NCBI GenBank assembly: GCA_963691655.1
Contig: OY829329.1
Location: 62,924,852 to 62,988,851, forward strand
Direction: 5' to 3'
DNA: 64,000 nucleotides
From: Toxonevra muliebris
Taxonomy: Eukaryota; Arthropoda; Insecta; Diptera; Pallopteridae
Shown here: one piece after another, positions 1 to 12,500 of the stretch
How positions within the stretch are numbered: the stretch's first letter is position 1
Layout of the letters: each line of letters starts with the position of its first letter
Notes under the pieces: model-generated
The model's database searches: none
The model's input: only the letters and a program-made list of their open reading frames with translations
What the model was told of the DNA's origin: nothing
Position numbers and translations under genes: made by a program

Positions 1-3000
1 GCTGAAAACACCATAACATTACGTATGTCGGGCGGTGAGAAGAAACGTTTATGTATTGCCTTGGAATTAGTGAATAATCCACCGGTTGTATTTCTCGATG
101 AACCAACAACGTAAGGGATTTTTTTGTGTACTGATTTTTTAATAATATTCCTTCGATTCTTTTATAGTGGTCTCGATGATCTCTCCAGCTCACAATGCAT
201 TGCTTTATTGCGTCGCATTGCACACGCTGGCCGTACTATCATCTGCTCCATACACACTCCCTCCGCCAAAATATTCGATATGTTCGATAAGGTTTATGTG
301 CTAGCCGAAGGTCAATGCGTCTATCAGGGTAGTGGCGCTAATATTGTTCCATATATGAAACATATCGGTCTATCATGTCCAGTGACTTATAATCCCGCCG
401 ATTTTAGTAAGTATTTATTTTTTAAGAATATTTGAAACAAATTATTTGATAAAAGAAAGGTAAATAGTAAAGGTACACCTTTCTTCGAGGCGATTGGTTT
501 TTCGGAAATATTCCTTCAAGTCCGATTTTCATCAAATTTAAAATTTCAGAATAGCTACTTTTTTTTAAAGATAAATTTTGTTGCACTTTGTATTTTGCCA
601 TTAATTGATTTCTAGCGAAAGATTTATTTGTTTTATTATTTCATAAAATTTTATCTATGTTCATAGAAGCGTAGGTAATTAAAAATTTTAATGATCTATG
701 TATTTTAACTTGTACAATTTGTATAACATAAAAATTAGCACTTGTATTGTCAGAATTGCAATATATGCGTCATAATTTTACACTTAACCAATGTTTAAAC
801 ATATTTAAATTCACAGTTTACATTGATATAATCACGAGAGGTGCATTATTTTAATTTCACTGTTTCAATATTATAAGTATTTACTTCCTTTTCTAACGAA
901 GATGATAGTTCAATTAAGAAATTATTTAAATTTTATTTTTATGATAGGATTGTATTTCATTTCCTAGACAATAATATTGAGCAAGTCTTTGCTGATCTTG
1001 GTCTGTTCTGAACCAGCTGCGTTTTCGAACCAAAAATCATTCAGTTGTAAATTCATTGGAAATAGAATAAATAGAACAATTCTAGTCCCTTTAACTACTG
1101 AAATCAGTAAGTCGCTAAGGTTTATGTCCGCTTTGTCAATGTCCGGTTAAGCACTAATCCGAATTTTAACCGACGGATGGTAGTCTTCAATCGGATATGG
1201 AGAAAACGGCCTTTAGGCTTCTAAAAATTATTTTTCCTATCCTTAATCTTTTTCTAGTTTCTATTCTTAGACTTGTTTCTATTATTATTGCTATTCATAT
1301 TTTTATTCTTATTCATATTCCTATTTCTACTTCTACCGTTACTTTTAATATTATTCTTAATATTGTTTCTATTCCTAGTTTTATTCCCAATTCTATATTA
1401 TTTCTTACTTTTATTTCTATACCAATCCATATAACCATTTTAGTACCTATTCCTATTCATGTCCTTATACTTTTTCCTATAGCTATTCCTATCCCTTTTC
1501 CTATTTCTTTACTTAACCTAATTTCTATACTTATTCGTATTTCTATACTTATTCCTATTATACAGATTCAGATTCCAGTACATGCTCCTAAATCTATTTT
1601 CTATACCTATTCTTCTAACTAATTATCCCCCTATTTCTTCACCGATTTCTCTACCTATTCCTATTCCCCTACTTATTTTCTACCAACTCTTCTGTCTATT
1701 TCTATACCTATTTCTCTAAGCCTTTATATATTGCAATTCTATATCTTTTTCTGAAACGTTTTCAGTTTTTATTTCCACAACAATCCCTATACCAATTAAA
1801 ATTCTTACTCCTGCACTTGCCTCTGTTTTTATTTTTACCCCTATTCCAACTTCTTCTTCCGCTCTTTCTACTTATTCCAAGTTCCGATAAAGAGTATCCA
1901 TTTTCGTTTTCAAATAGAACGCAAAGTATTTGAGTTATCGCCAAGTTCTTTATTGCAAATGAAAGCTCTCGTTATACCATTTTAGAATAAAATTCGATAT
2001 GGGGTATATGGCGCACTTGCCACGTTCGATTCGTTGGACCCCATTCTCGACTACTGTACCACAAATTTCGGCCGATATTCCGGCAATTTCTAGTTCAAAA
2101 TTGGATCTAAGCCCAGATAATATCTTTGGCTTGTTGGCATTGACCAACGATTTCAGATACCTTTAGAGAAAAAAGTCCTGAGGCGTTAGATCGCACGATC
2201 TCGGTGGTCAATTAATGAGTCTATTTCTCGAGATAAGGCGATTTTTGAATTTCGTCTTCATTAAGTCGATGGCAGTTGTCGGTATGATTGCGACACGAAT
2301 TAGATAACTAAAACCTGTTTATTATCGCTCTATTGTGGTCGCCATTAACTGTAATCTGGCGGCCAACATCATCAACGAAAAAAATGGACCCGATGACGCC
2401 GCCAGCATAAAAACCGCATCAAACAATTTTATGGAAGCAGTGGTGCCTCATGCAGCGCATATGGGTTTGTTGCCAATAGCGCATTTTCTGCTTGTTGACA
2501 AAGCCATTCAGATAGAAATGAGCTTCAATGCTGAAGATAATTCTGCGATGAATCCGGAAATCCGGATCGACTACAAACTTTTCCAGGCACCAATCTGAGA
2601 AATTTCGGCGCTGCGAATAGTTATGCTGCTTCAGCTCTTGAATCAAGTTGCAAAATTCCACACAATATTGTTTGAGAGAGTTCTAATTCGCACAGCGTGG
2701 AATCGATTGATTTTGGGAGCTAGCAGCAAAACGCACTAATGGCCGCAATGTTCTCAAAGCTCTTTGCGTTTATTCGTCTAACGGGTACCAGAGCATTAAG
2801 CAGCGAAAATGTGGGATCGAACTTTTGTACCAACTTACGAATTAAGTGTCAGGGTTGGCGTTTAGGGCGACCGAAATTGGCGTTAACGCTCTTAAGATTG
2901 CGATTATTTGTAAAAGTAGTTCGTTCGTGTACTTCATGGCTTTTAAAAAGATATATTCCTTATATATTTTAAAAACCAGTTGCTCTATATGAAAGTTTAA

Positions 3001-4756
3001 ATTTGAAGAGAAGTTGAATTATTTAGTTTTATTTCCGAGCTCAAACTATTATTGAAAGTTCGAATCTTGTCTTAATGTTTACAAATCATATGAACAATTC
3101 TAAAATTTACATCTCAATGCTTTAATCAGTAGCTTAAGTTGAGCCTTTATAATAGACTCACTGGTTCTTTGACCTAAATCGTTTCCTATACACCAGAAAA
3201 TCTGCTCTTCAACTCCGACTTTGCAGTTGCCGTCAAGACATTATAAATTAAAGTATTAATTTCAGGACAAAACTTTGAGATTTAACCTCGAGAGAGTCGG
3301 AATTCTTCAGACATAGTTTGAATTAAGCCTTTATAAAGCTTTTACAATGTTCTATATTCCATTAAATTACTGTATTTCAATTTTTTTTTTTTACAGTTAT
3401 TGAAGTTGCTTGCCGTGAATATGGCAATGACTTTCACAACACAATGGTCGCTGCCATTGATAATGGTAAAGTATATCGATGGACACCAGAAACTCATGAC
3501 CAGCAGCATCAAAACAAATCTGAATTAACAACAAAATCAGATACAACTTCAGGAGCATCATCCTATGATGAAATGGAACAATTCGAAGAGGAAATCAATC
3601 CGAAACTATTAAAATCGAAATCAAGTTGGTGGATGCAATATCGATTGCTGCTAGTTCGTATGCTAGTGCAAATGTGGCGTGATAAGGTATAGTGTGACAA
3701 ATATTAAAACAGCAAAGATTATATTATATTTAACATCTAAAACTCTTTTTTATTTTAGTCGTATATGAAACTAAAGTTCTTCATGAACATTGTGCTGGCG
3801 TTAATTGTGGGCGGCATTTTTAAAGGTGTGGGCAATGATGCAACAAAAGCGTTATTCAATTTTGGTTTTGCTTTCACAATTATCATAGCATATTTATATT
3901 TGCCAATGATGCCAGTATTGTTGCAATGTAAGTGTATTTCTTAAAAAAGAAAAAAAAAAAAGTTTAAAATATTTATTTAATTCAAACTTTTACTTTTCTC
4001 AACAGTTCCCACTGAAATGAAATTTTTAAAACGTGAATATTTTAATCAATGGTATCGTCTCAGTTCTTACTATGCTGCATTGATATGTTCAAAAATTCCA
4101 TTCATGTTGTTTTTGGCGATTATTTATTTGACCATGGTCTATGTGATGTCAAGTCAACCGCTTGAATTATTTAGATTTTTAATGTTATTCTTAATTGCTT
4201 TCCTAACTGCCATGACATCGGATAGTTTGGGTTTGTTAATAGCATCCAGATTGAGTTTAGTGGCAAGTGTTAACTAACTGTCATCTAATACATATCTAAT
4301 GTAAACTTTTTTCCCTCTTCATAGAATGCCATGTTTATGGGACCAGTATTCGCAGTATGCCTCATTCTACTCTCTACATATGGCATTGGTTATGGCAAGG
4401 AGGTTTATATTTCACCGTTTATGCGTTTTCTCATGTCACTCAGCTATTTGCGTCATGGCATTGAGGGTCTCGTGGCTGCACTCTATGGCTATAATCGTGA
4501 CGATACTATTTGTCCAGATACTGAAGTATTTTGCATGTTTAAAAAATCACAATTTCTTCTAATGATTCTAGGTTTTGAGGATTTGAGTTATATTTTTTCC
4601 GTTTGTTGTTTAATTTGTTTCTATATTGTATTTACGTGTGCTGCATATGTGATGATTAGACATCGGTTATCTTTAGCCAACTCGAATAATGTTCTCATAC
4701 AGTATGTTTCTCAATTTTTGACCAAACATTTAAATTTTGCTTCATATCATTATTAG
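1..4756 (+). CDS. ABCG half-transporter (ABCG1/4-like), 3' part
   Basis: ATP-binding cassette transporter of the G (White/ABCG1) family, probably moving lipids or sterols across a membrane as a dimer. The gene starts left of the window. Coding exons by frame and splice sites: 1-110, 168-406, 3397-3686, 3759-3927, 4006-4262, 4325-4756 (TAA). The first exon carries the ABC signature (SGGEKKR) and Walker B (VVFLDEPT); the second carries the D-loop (TGLDDLSS) and H-loop (ICSIHTPS), followed by a linker of the type [16 protein letters not shown]. Exons 4-6 encode the six-helix membrane domain, with typical blocks such as [20 protein letters not shown] and [11 protein letters not shown]. Intron 5 appears to begin with GC (GTG|GCAAGT at 4263). 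The 3-kb intron 407-3396 is full of repeats. Family assignment is firm; the exact orthologue (Drosophila CG31689, CG3164 or CG4822 type) is not resolved. Confidence 0.93.
1220..1725. repeat. Degenerate hexanucleotide repeat (TATTCC/TTCTAT)
   Basis: About 500 bases on the plus strand consist almost entirely of shuffled TATTCC, TATTTC and TATTCT hexamers. The long Ile/Pro/Phe-rich frame over it is a by-product of the repeat and is not a gene. It lies in the large intron of the ABCG gene, just upstream of the mariner relic. Confidence 0.85.
1945..2765 (-). pseudogene. Mariner/IS630-type transposase relic
   Basis: Read on the minus strand, fragments of a Tc1/mariner-superfamily transposase appear in the correct order but in shifting frames. 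First comes an N-terminal block near 2700. Next is a block around 2490-2650 with [12 protein letters not shown] and [13 protein letters not shown] (the DEAHF motif, Asp replaced by Ile at the first catalytic position). A piece with GGVIGSIFF and ITVNG follows near 2330-2400. Near 2170-2210 is [10 protein letters not shown], where the usual following Trp codon is a stop, and the C-terminal tail runs to about 1950. Much of the QQDGA segment is missing. Stops, frameshifts and loss of catalytic positions mean it cannot encode an active enzyme. It sits antisense in an ABCG intron. Confidence 0.85.
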
Positions 4757-5600
4757 AAAAACTTACATTCTTGTAAATTACCTACTTACTATTGAACTAC
4801 TTATGTACAAAACTATTTATAGATATAGAATATTTTATATAATTCTTTAAAAGAAAAATTAATTTATAGCATGGGAGAGTTTTTATCAATAGTTTTATAT
4901 AGTAATTTAAATATGCCATTTATTCAAATTATTTTTGTAAATTTGTGATCATATTACCATCAATTAATAAGTTATATTTACAAATATTTATAGATAAGAC
5001 TACTTTAATATTTGCCCCGGTGAATTTCAGTGATATTAGTTTAATCATAAAATAAAAAAAAAGACTTAGTGTCAATTTATAATGTTTAAATGCGTTTTAT
5101 TGCTTAATTTAATACGAAGGAAATCTGTGCTCTACGTTTGTAAGTTTCTAATGGGGTAGATAAATCACCTACTCAGACTGTAATTAACAGAATACTGAAT
5201 CTAAAAAAATTCACCACTAACGATAAAACAACAGACAGAGTAACTCAAGCCATTATAAGAATATCAATCTTCTACCAGATCCTTAAACTCAACAAAAAGT
5301 TGAGTCCAACAAATCGGTGGATCAATGTAGAAAAAACTTATATCAAAGTCTCAGGTTAAACATTTCAAACATTAGTTTCAGGCCTTAAAAACCTTGAAGT
5401 TGACGAAAAATATGGCGAATTTAGCCAGCAGATATTACCCAGTCGATTTTGGCGAAGATCATATTAGGGTGGGCTTATAACAATCTACAATTATCTAGAA
5501 TACAAAGTGGAAGAAACTTTTAATTATCCCACAGCAAGAAATACAAAACTAAAATAATTGTAGGTTAACCAGTGCCCGATATTAAATACGAATTAATGAA
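4757..5600. other. Intergenic DNA after ABCG gene
   Basis: AT-rich 3' flank of the ABCG gene. A possible polyadenylation signal (AATAAA) lies near 5050. No coding or RNA gene is visible. Confidence 0.5.
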
Positions 5601-5639
5601 TTTGTGATTAAACCTGTCAGTTATTATCTGGGAGCAAAT

Positions 5640-6470
5640 TTCGTGGACCGAAAAAAGCAAATAAAATTGCAAAAAAGGCACTGCAAAATACCAAAAAAGA
5701 CAGCATAAAGCTAAAAAAAAAAGGTACACAAAAATTGGAAATCAGTTACAATTTCCGTTTTTATTTTATTAAAAAAATATATTTAAATGCTTTTTAAAAC
5801 AAAAGGAAACAACGAAGGGAGCCGTCAAAATGTTTACTGTCAAAATGTACCCCCTTCCGTTTTCAACTCATTAGCCAACAATGACCTTGGTAACATAACG
5901 TCCAGCTTTGTCGGTCGTTGCATCAATTGAAATGAAAATAGGGTTTTCCCTAATTTGAGACCGGACTTTTAAAGAACTTTATCATAGCAGTATTGAACAT
6001 AATTTTTTGTGCTGTGGACCCATCAGAAACTTTCTACTTTAAACAGCTTTTGTATTTTGGACCTTGGAGTCTGTTCAACGGTTTATCCCATGTCAGCATC
6101 ATTTTGGCAGGGTCGCCGTAAAATTTATTTGTTTTGCCCTTAACATGAGAAGTTATAATTTCTCCTTCTATTTTTAAGTTCACCGTCTTAATATAATTCT
6201 ATCCGTTTACGTCCTACTACACATATTTTTTTGATGACAAATGCAGCAAAAAAGGAATGTTTCCATTTGTGTTAAAAATTTCATTCACAAAATATCGGCT
6301 ATTAAAAATAGGGATTAAAAAGCCACAATGGGTAGAAACCCCCAAAAAAGTCATTTATTACTTAGAAAAAATGCACCGAAAATTCGAAAAAGGCACTAAA
6401 ACAGAGAAAAAGGCAAACTTTTTGAAAAATAGCAAAAAAAAAAAAAGGCAAAATAAAATTTATATATTTA
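5640..6470 (-). mobile_element. hAT-family transposon relic
   Basis: On the minus strand a stretch ending near 5875 reads ISIDATTDKAGRYVTKVIVG and then a stop. This matches the hAT transposase block (V/I)SIDETTDxxGRYVxNVIVG, which holds a catalytic Asp. Upstream on that strand (about 5960-6170), weaker fragments such as a WDKPLNRLQGPKY segment appear in changing frames. Both ends (about 5660-5720 and 6360-6440) contain A-rich motifs around AAAAAAGGCA. Stops and frameshifts show a dead copy. Family placement rests on one strong motif; exact ends are uncertain. Confidence 0.6.
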
Positions 6471-6537
6471 GAATCAGTGGGGCTTGAAACTTGTATATAT
6501 TTTATCAACCATCATATAGGATTAAGCAGAAAAAACT

Positions 6538-6742
6538 AAATTGTGTATTAACGATCACAAGGCAGAAGTGAAACTTTTTGTGATCTAAACGAAACACAAG
6601 CAAACAACAAACAAATTAAATTTTTCAATCGCTAAATTTTTTACTGCATTAGCTTGTGTTTTCTAATTTCATTTGCTTGTGTTTCGTTTAGTTCACAAGA
6701 AGTTTCACTTCTGCCTTGTGTTCGTTAATACATAACCAATTT
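6538..6742. mobile_element. Foldback/MITE with about 67-bp inverted arms
   Basis: The left arm 6538-6604 and right arm 6672-6742 are near-perfect inverted repeats; both contain CACAAGGCAGAAGTGAAAC and AAACGAAACACAAGCAAA. The loop is about 67 bases and has no coding capacity. The arms differ by a few substitutions and a four-base gap near the tips. This is the structure of a small non-autonomous DNA transposon or foldback element. Confidence 0.8.
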
Positions 6743-7590
6743 TTTTTTTTTGGGATTAATGCTAGAACAAAACAAAAACTGCAACTCTGTACCGGTAATT
6801 TCGATAACAATTGTAGACGAACTCTTTTTGTGTGCGACATCTTCATGTAATTCCTTGGACATTTGCGCCATCAGTATGTGAAATAAATAACTGTCATAAA
6901 CTTTAAGATGGCGACGCTACACATTGTTCTTTCTGCAATATGTCGCATTGCAAGCTTACGCGCGACTTCACATCCGGTTGGTTTTACTCTAGGGACAAGA
7001 GAAAAGAAGTTTCACTTTAAAGAAGAAGAATTCCTCGTAATCCGCTCCCTGGTTATTATACAAATTTTTCAAGAAACAATTAAAAGGTTCGTTTCATAGA
7101 AATAGTAAATGCAACCATGTACACCGAGAACATATCCCACGATTTGTTCTCAACCGCTAAAAGTTTCCCGTTAAATTTTTATCTGAATGCTTTTCAATCC
7201 TTTCAATATGAGTATCAACTCAGTTGAAACAAACTATGCAAAAGCGACAAATTAAGAAAATTTTCAAGATACTCACGTATTGATACTGGATTTTTACTTC
7301 TTGAAATATGATAAACATCAATTCGATGAATGTATTTTTGTCCTTGAAGTAATTTTTAATAAATTTTAACCAGGATATTGTAGTCAAATTGACGTGCTAA
7401 ATACAAAAACTCACTTTCAATTAAGTTCTAGGTATTCTTATAATTATTTTTGCACTTTTTAATGTAAATTAATTTTAAATATAATCTTCCGTTTATAAAT
7501 TTTAATTAAAAAATAATGCACGAATGTCACCTTCCTGTTATTTAGATTTGTGTCTGCTTTCCCACTAATATTCTTAAGTTTTCATTTGCA
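6743..7590. other. Intergenic, no gene seen
   Basis: AT-rich sequence between the foldback element and the diverged repeat block. Only short random frames are present and no splice-linked coding pattern was found. Confidence 0.4.
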
Positions 7591-7598
7591 ATTGATTG

Positions 7599-8350
7599 AT
7601 TTTGTTTTATTTGGCAAGAAAAAGGGCACGACATAGAGCGCAAAGAGCAAACGAAATTTAAAGATTTGAGAGAGAAATCGAAATATTCTTTGCATATTAT
7701 TATTATGTTTTTGTCACATAAAGCAAGTTCAATTTTTATTCTTTTTTTGTAAGCATAACTAATGTTTAGTGAAATTATATAGATATATTTTAATAATAAC
7801 TTATGAAAATCGCTAAAGTTTTGCAGTAATACATTCAAGTTTTCTGTTAATACTTCTATTCTTCTTACATTTAGTTTCGTTAAAAGAGAATCACAAAGAG
7901 TGCAAGGAGCACAGACGAAGTTGTGGATTTAAGTGGAAAATTTTATAATTATTTTTTAACATTAACTAAATTATATGTTTTGATAAAAAAAAAAACTTGA
8001 AAATTGTCTAAATTTGTTTGTAAATGTTATAGAAATTATCTGCACAAATTTTAGCGGCCGCTGCTCTCCTTGCATTTTGTTTTATTTGACAGAAGCACCG
8101 CAAAGAGCACAAACGGAAGTTGGTTGTAGCAGAGGAAAGATGCCATTGAAAATTAGTATGCAAAAGATCTTAGTTTTAAAGATTGTTTTTCACAATAACT
8201 AAAATATATTTGTTTTTGTAAGCACAACTTATAGTTAGAAAAGTTATTTAAATTATATATTTTGATAATAGCACAAGAAAAACGTTTAGATATTCGGCAA
8301 ATATTATAAAAATTTTCTGCACAAATTATAACGACTACTGATCTCCTTGA
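7599..8350. repeat. Three diverged copies of a roughly 200-290-bp repeat
   Basis: Related blocks begin near 7600, 7873 and 8075. Each carries TTTTATTTG-like or equivalent sequence, then a run of the type GCACNNCAAAGAGCACANACGAAGTTG, then AT-rich sequence including AACTAAA-TATNTTTTGATAA and AATTTTCTGCACAAATT. Spacing is uneven, so the copies are old. Nature unknown. Confidence 0.55.
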
Positions 8351-9420
8351 TAGATTTTCCACGACTAATTTTTTACGCAAAATGGCGGCTCTTCTTTGTC
8401 TTCTCTTTTACTAATATTTCATATGAGAGAAGAGCTTTTGTGTTGTGTTTACTTGTGAAAGCAACAACAAAATTGTCACTTCCTCTTCAATTTAAATGAC
8501 ATTTGTTTTCTAAGCGCTGTAGATAATTATATTAACATTTGCGCTCCTACTTAATCACAATTGTACAAATGTTATGAGGTTAACTTTTAATTTGCTTATT
8601 CCTTCAATTTGATACAATAAAAATTCATATGCGAAATTAGACAATTTTTTTTGGGTGCACAATGATTCCACCAAGGTGAAGTTGTTAAGCAAGAGTGACC
8701 GAAGTGTTCTCCTCCTCTTAAGACGCCAGTGGTAGCTTTATACCCTGAAAAGGAAATCATAAAAATAAGTAATTCAAGAAATCTGTAAGTATACAACATT
8801 TTAAACCAGCTTTGTATAGCACCAACAATTAACTTACAATATTTATTATTTGTTTTTATAGAAACTTCATTGTCTTCACTTCATCATAACTTATGGTATG
8901 AGTGCCTATGTAGTTAATAAACAAAAAATAAACTCCTTTTGTGTCAGCACAAAAAACACATGGGATTATTTGGAAAATCACCAGAAAATCAACAAGAACA
9001 AAAACAAGTTCTAGAAAAAAAAAGGTAACAGCGGCTGCAGCAAACGATTTACGCATTCGTAACTTAGGTCAGTTCTGTGCGCCTGAAATTCTTAAAATTG
9101 CAAGTTAATCTGCTGTTGCTGCCTTCGACATCAGCGACTCATATTCTTCTTACGCGTATATTGTGAGTCTTCTGAACGATTAATGAGGAAGCCTCATGAA
9201 AATGAAAGCAAAATTGCAATAAAAAAAAATAAGCAATACTAAAATAAAACATGGTAAGATAAATAAATGAAAGGGCGACAATTTACATAAACTTGTTCTT
9301 CTTAACTGTAACAATAAGTGCAGTCTCTTGTTTTATATTTTTTTCTCATCATCATCTTGAAATAAACAATTTTCAGATTCTTTATTCTTTTAAAAAACTT
9401 TATTCTGTAATTGTATAGCT
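8351..9420. other. Upstream flank of lipase gene
   Basis: About 1 kb of AT-rich DNA upstream of the predicted lipase start site. No coding frame with family similarity is visible; any regulatory content cannot be read from sequence alone. Confidence 0.35.
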
Positions 9421-9454
9421 TCAGTTGTGTGCAGGATATTCAACGATTAAGTGC
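9421..9454 (+). promoter_or_regulatory. Candidate initiator plus DPE for lipase gene
   Basis: TCAGTT at 9421-9426 matches the arthropod initiator TCAKTY. Counting its A as +1, AGTGC at +28 to +32 matches four of five positions of the downstream promoter element RGWYV. It lies 137 bases upstream of the lipase ATG with no better TATA signal between. This is a plausible but unproven start site. Confidence 0.4.
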
Positions 9455-9559
9455 GTTTTGCAAAAGAAACTCAAAAGATAATAACAGAGTAATCTAGTGT
9501 TAAAGTTTATTGAATTGAAACTTGTAACATTCTTTCTACAGTGATATTATATTGCAAAA

Positions 9560-12500
9560 ATGAGAATTCTACTTTGTATTGCAGTAATTGTGAATGTTTC
9601 GGGTTAGTAAAAATAAATATCATAGTGAATAAGAAAAGATGTCGCTAATTAATTTTCTTTGAATCCTTACCGAGTTACATGTGTAGAAATTCAGAGAATA
9701 TTACAACTAAGATTCTAAATAGTTTGAAAATAGTTTTTTTTCTTTAGTTTGTGTTGAAAAGAAATTAATTAATACTTTTTGGAGGATAACACAAGCCTGC
9801 GAAACTATGGATTTTGCTTAAATCAAGAATTAAATTAGTCTATTGTTGTAAAATTTTATACAATGAATCCGAATATTACTGAAACTGAATTGCTCTATCA
9901 CGTCAGCATTTCCGGACATTCTAATCTCTATTTGGTCGAGATTTGAATTCATCATTTGGGTTCCAGAGCCTAAAAAATGCAGATTTTTCTTTTTGATTTA
10001 TGCAATTACTTTAGAAACACTGGAGCAAATCTGGTTTTAGTAACAAGATTAGTAACTTTAACATTAACTTACCTTGGACTCGATTTAAACTCTCATCAAC
10101 CTTCTCCCTTCCCCTCTTGGCTATACCAGTGTACAACAGCGAAACACTCACAAAATGACTTTCTCTTCTGCAATTGCATTTGAAATAATTCCGGAACAGA
10201 GTTTTTAACCATTCATCGATCGGAATGACACATTTTTCCTTCAGGGAGTTAAAACTGAAACATTTAATGGGTCAGCTAACATTTTTAGTAAATATATAAT
10301 GCTAATAATAAAAGAGAAAATATAAATATCCCCAAAGATCAAAACAATGAATTGTAATATAACATTTAGAAGGTTATTTTTATTGGACTATGAACTATTG
10401 TGCCCCAGTCGAGTATCATATAAAATATTTTATTTCATTTTCTATGAGTATGATTATAGAAAATAATGTAATTCCGAACATTTTTACGATGCAGAAAGAT
10501 ATAAAGGGGAAAGGAAATCAATTTCAATGGGTGGAGATTAAGGAACTGAACTTGTCTTTTGCCAGAAAAGCTTGATAAGAATTAAAATACAAAAGTCATT
10601 CATCATTTTACAAAAACCATAAGGGTTAAGAATATTGCAATATGTATGAAAAAAGATTCTACGAAACGAAAATTTATCTACAACATCGACAATTATGCTA
10701 CATAAATTACTCAGATTAACACATCTCACGTCATTTTAAAGATCTTAACCATGATTGATTGAATGAAAATTAAACAGAAAAAACCTAAAATTTATTAATT
10801 TCCTTGTAACCAAAAAAAAAAGCCAAAAAAAACTGCATAATTTTAAAACAATTTCACCTTCACTTAAATATTCTCAATTAATTCGCCAAATTTTTGATAA
10901 ACCACAAAAAAACTACACATACTTTATATAATTTAATGACGTTAATTTAAATAAAAAATATTTACTTATTACCTGCCATGAATATCCTCCAATCATTTAG
11001 CATTTTACACAAAGATAAACACACACAAAACAGTGGCCACAAACAAAACAACAACAACAGCAGCAGCAGCCACAAAAATAGCCACATATCAAAACGAGTT
11101 GGGCTACTGTGAACCATTAACTGTAGAATTTATAGCTGGACTCGTTACGAAGGAGGCACGTCAATTGCTCGATCCAGGATCGCGTCCACAGCACAGATAT
11201 TTACGTTACGATTTATATACACGCTTGAATCCATACAAAAAGCAAGTGTTGCTAACAGGTGATAATGGAGCGCTGCTGGAGTCCAATTTTAATGCAGCAT
11301 GGCCAGTGAGGTTAGTAAAAAAAAAAAACATATGTTAATTTACAGGTTTAATGTTGGCTGTGTGAAAATGAATCATGGTTTTGTTGCATCTGAACATGAA
11401 CTTGAACTTGTCGTTTGAGCTTTTAATTATATGTGTTGCATTAAAAATGTGGTTGGGGTTGTAATGAAGATAATGAACTTGTTTTGTTTAAACAAGAGAA
11501 GAAATTAATGCAAAGTGAAGTCGAAAAAAATTTTCGTAATTTAGTTGATGTAGACATTCACATTCTTTTGGGTCATATCCCAAAAATGAAGTAAGTGCAC
11601 TCAATTCGGAGTCGTTGACTTAATATTTAGCTGAAACTAGCAAATTATTGCAACACTGTTTAAAAATCGAAGATGGGAGCTTCGTGCATTCTTTGCTAGA
11701 TAAAATAGTGCACGAACAAAATACGATCATTCACGCTTAGGCACACTATCGCACGATCGGTTTTAAGCATGCTCACATACGACTTCTTAGTTTTACTCTC
11801 ACAAAGCCTCAGTAAAAGGCATGGCCTATGTATTTTTACTCAAAATAAGATGGCGAGTGAATCAATTTTCTATTTCGCTCACTCCACTTTAGAGCATCCA
11901 CTGACGAACAATCAAAATTTTGTCTCTTTTTTTTCTGCACACTGACTCAAAATGACTCTCAAGATGGCCTGTCTTCCCTCCAACACAGTTTTCTCACTCT
12001 CTTGCCAATGCCACAGCAAAAACACCTTATGGGCTATTCCCATTTTAACTATCAACTTCAACTGTCATAAAATCTTCCAATCAACCATTTTCTCATTTCA
12101 GATTTTCCATACACGGCTGGAATGGCCAAACGACAACATGCTCAAATGCTGCCATTAAAGATGCCTACATTGCTAAAGGTGACTACAATGTTATACTAGT
12201 CGATTGGAGTGATTATTCCTTGGACATCAACTATGCACGTGTTGTATTTGAAGTTTTTGAAATTGCTGAAAAGTTTAATGAGTTCGCTAGATTTCTACAC
12301 CGAACCACCAGCATTCCATACAAAGATATGTACTTAATATCACATAGTGCTGGTTGTCATATAGCGGGCGTGGCAGGCAAATTGCTAAAGCCCGATATGT
12401 ACGGAGTAATATACGCTCTAGATGCTGCAGGTCCAATACATCGCATTCTCGATGATACCTCACGGTTAGCACCAACTGACGCGCTCTACGTGGAGTCTAT

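Noticed and set aside
1197..1622. 141-residue plus-strand frame, very hydrophobic
   Set aside because: It is a direct translation of the TATTCC-type simple repeat and has no independent coding evidence.
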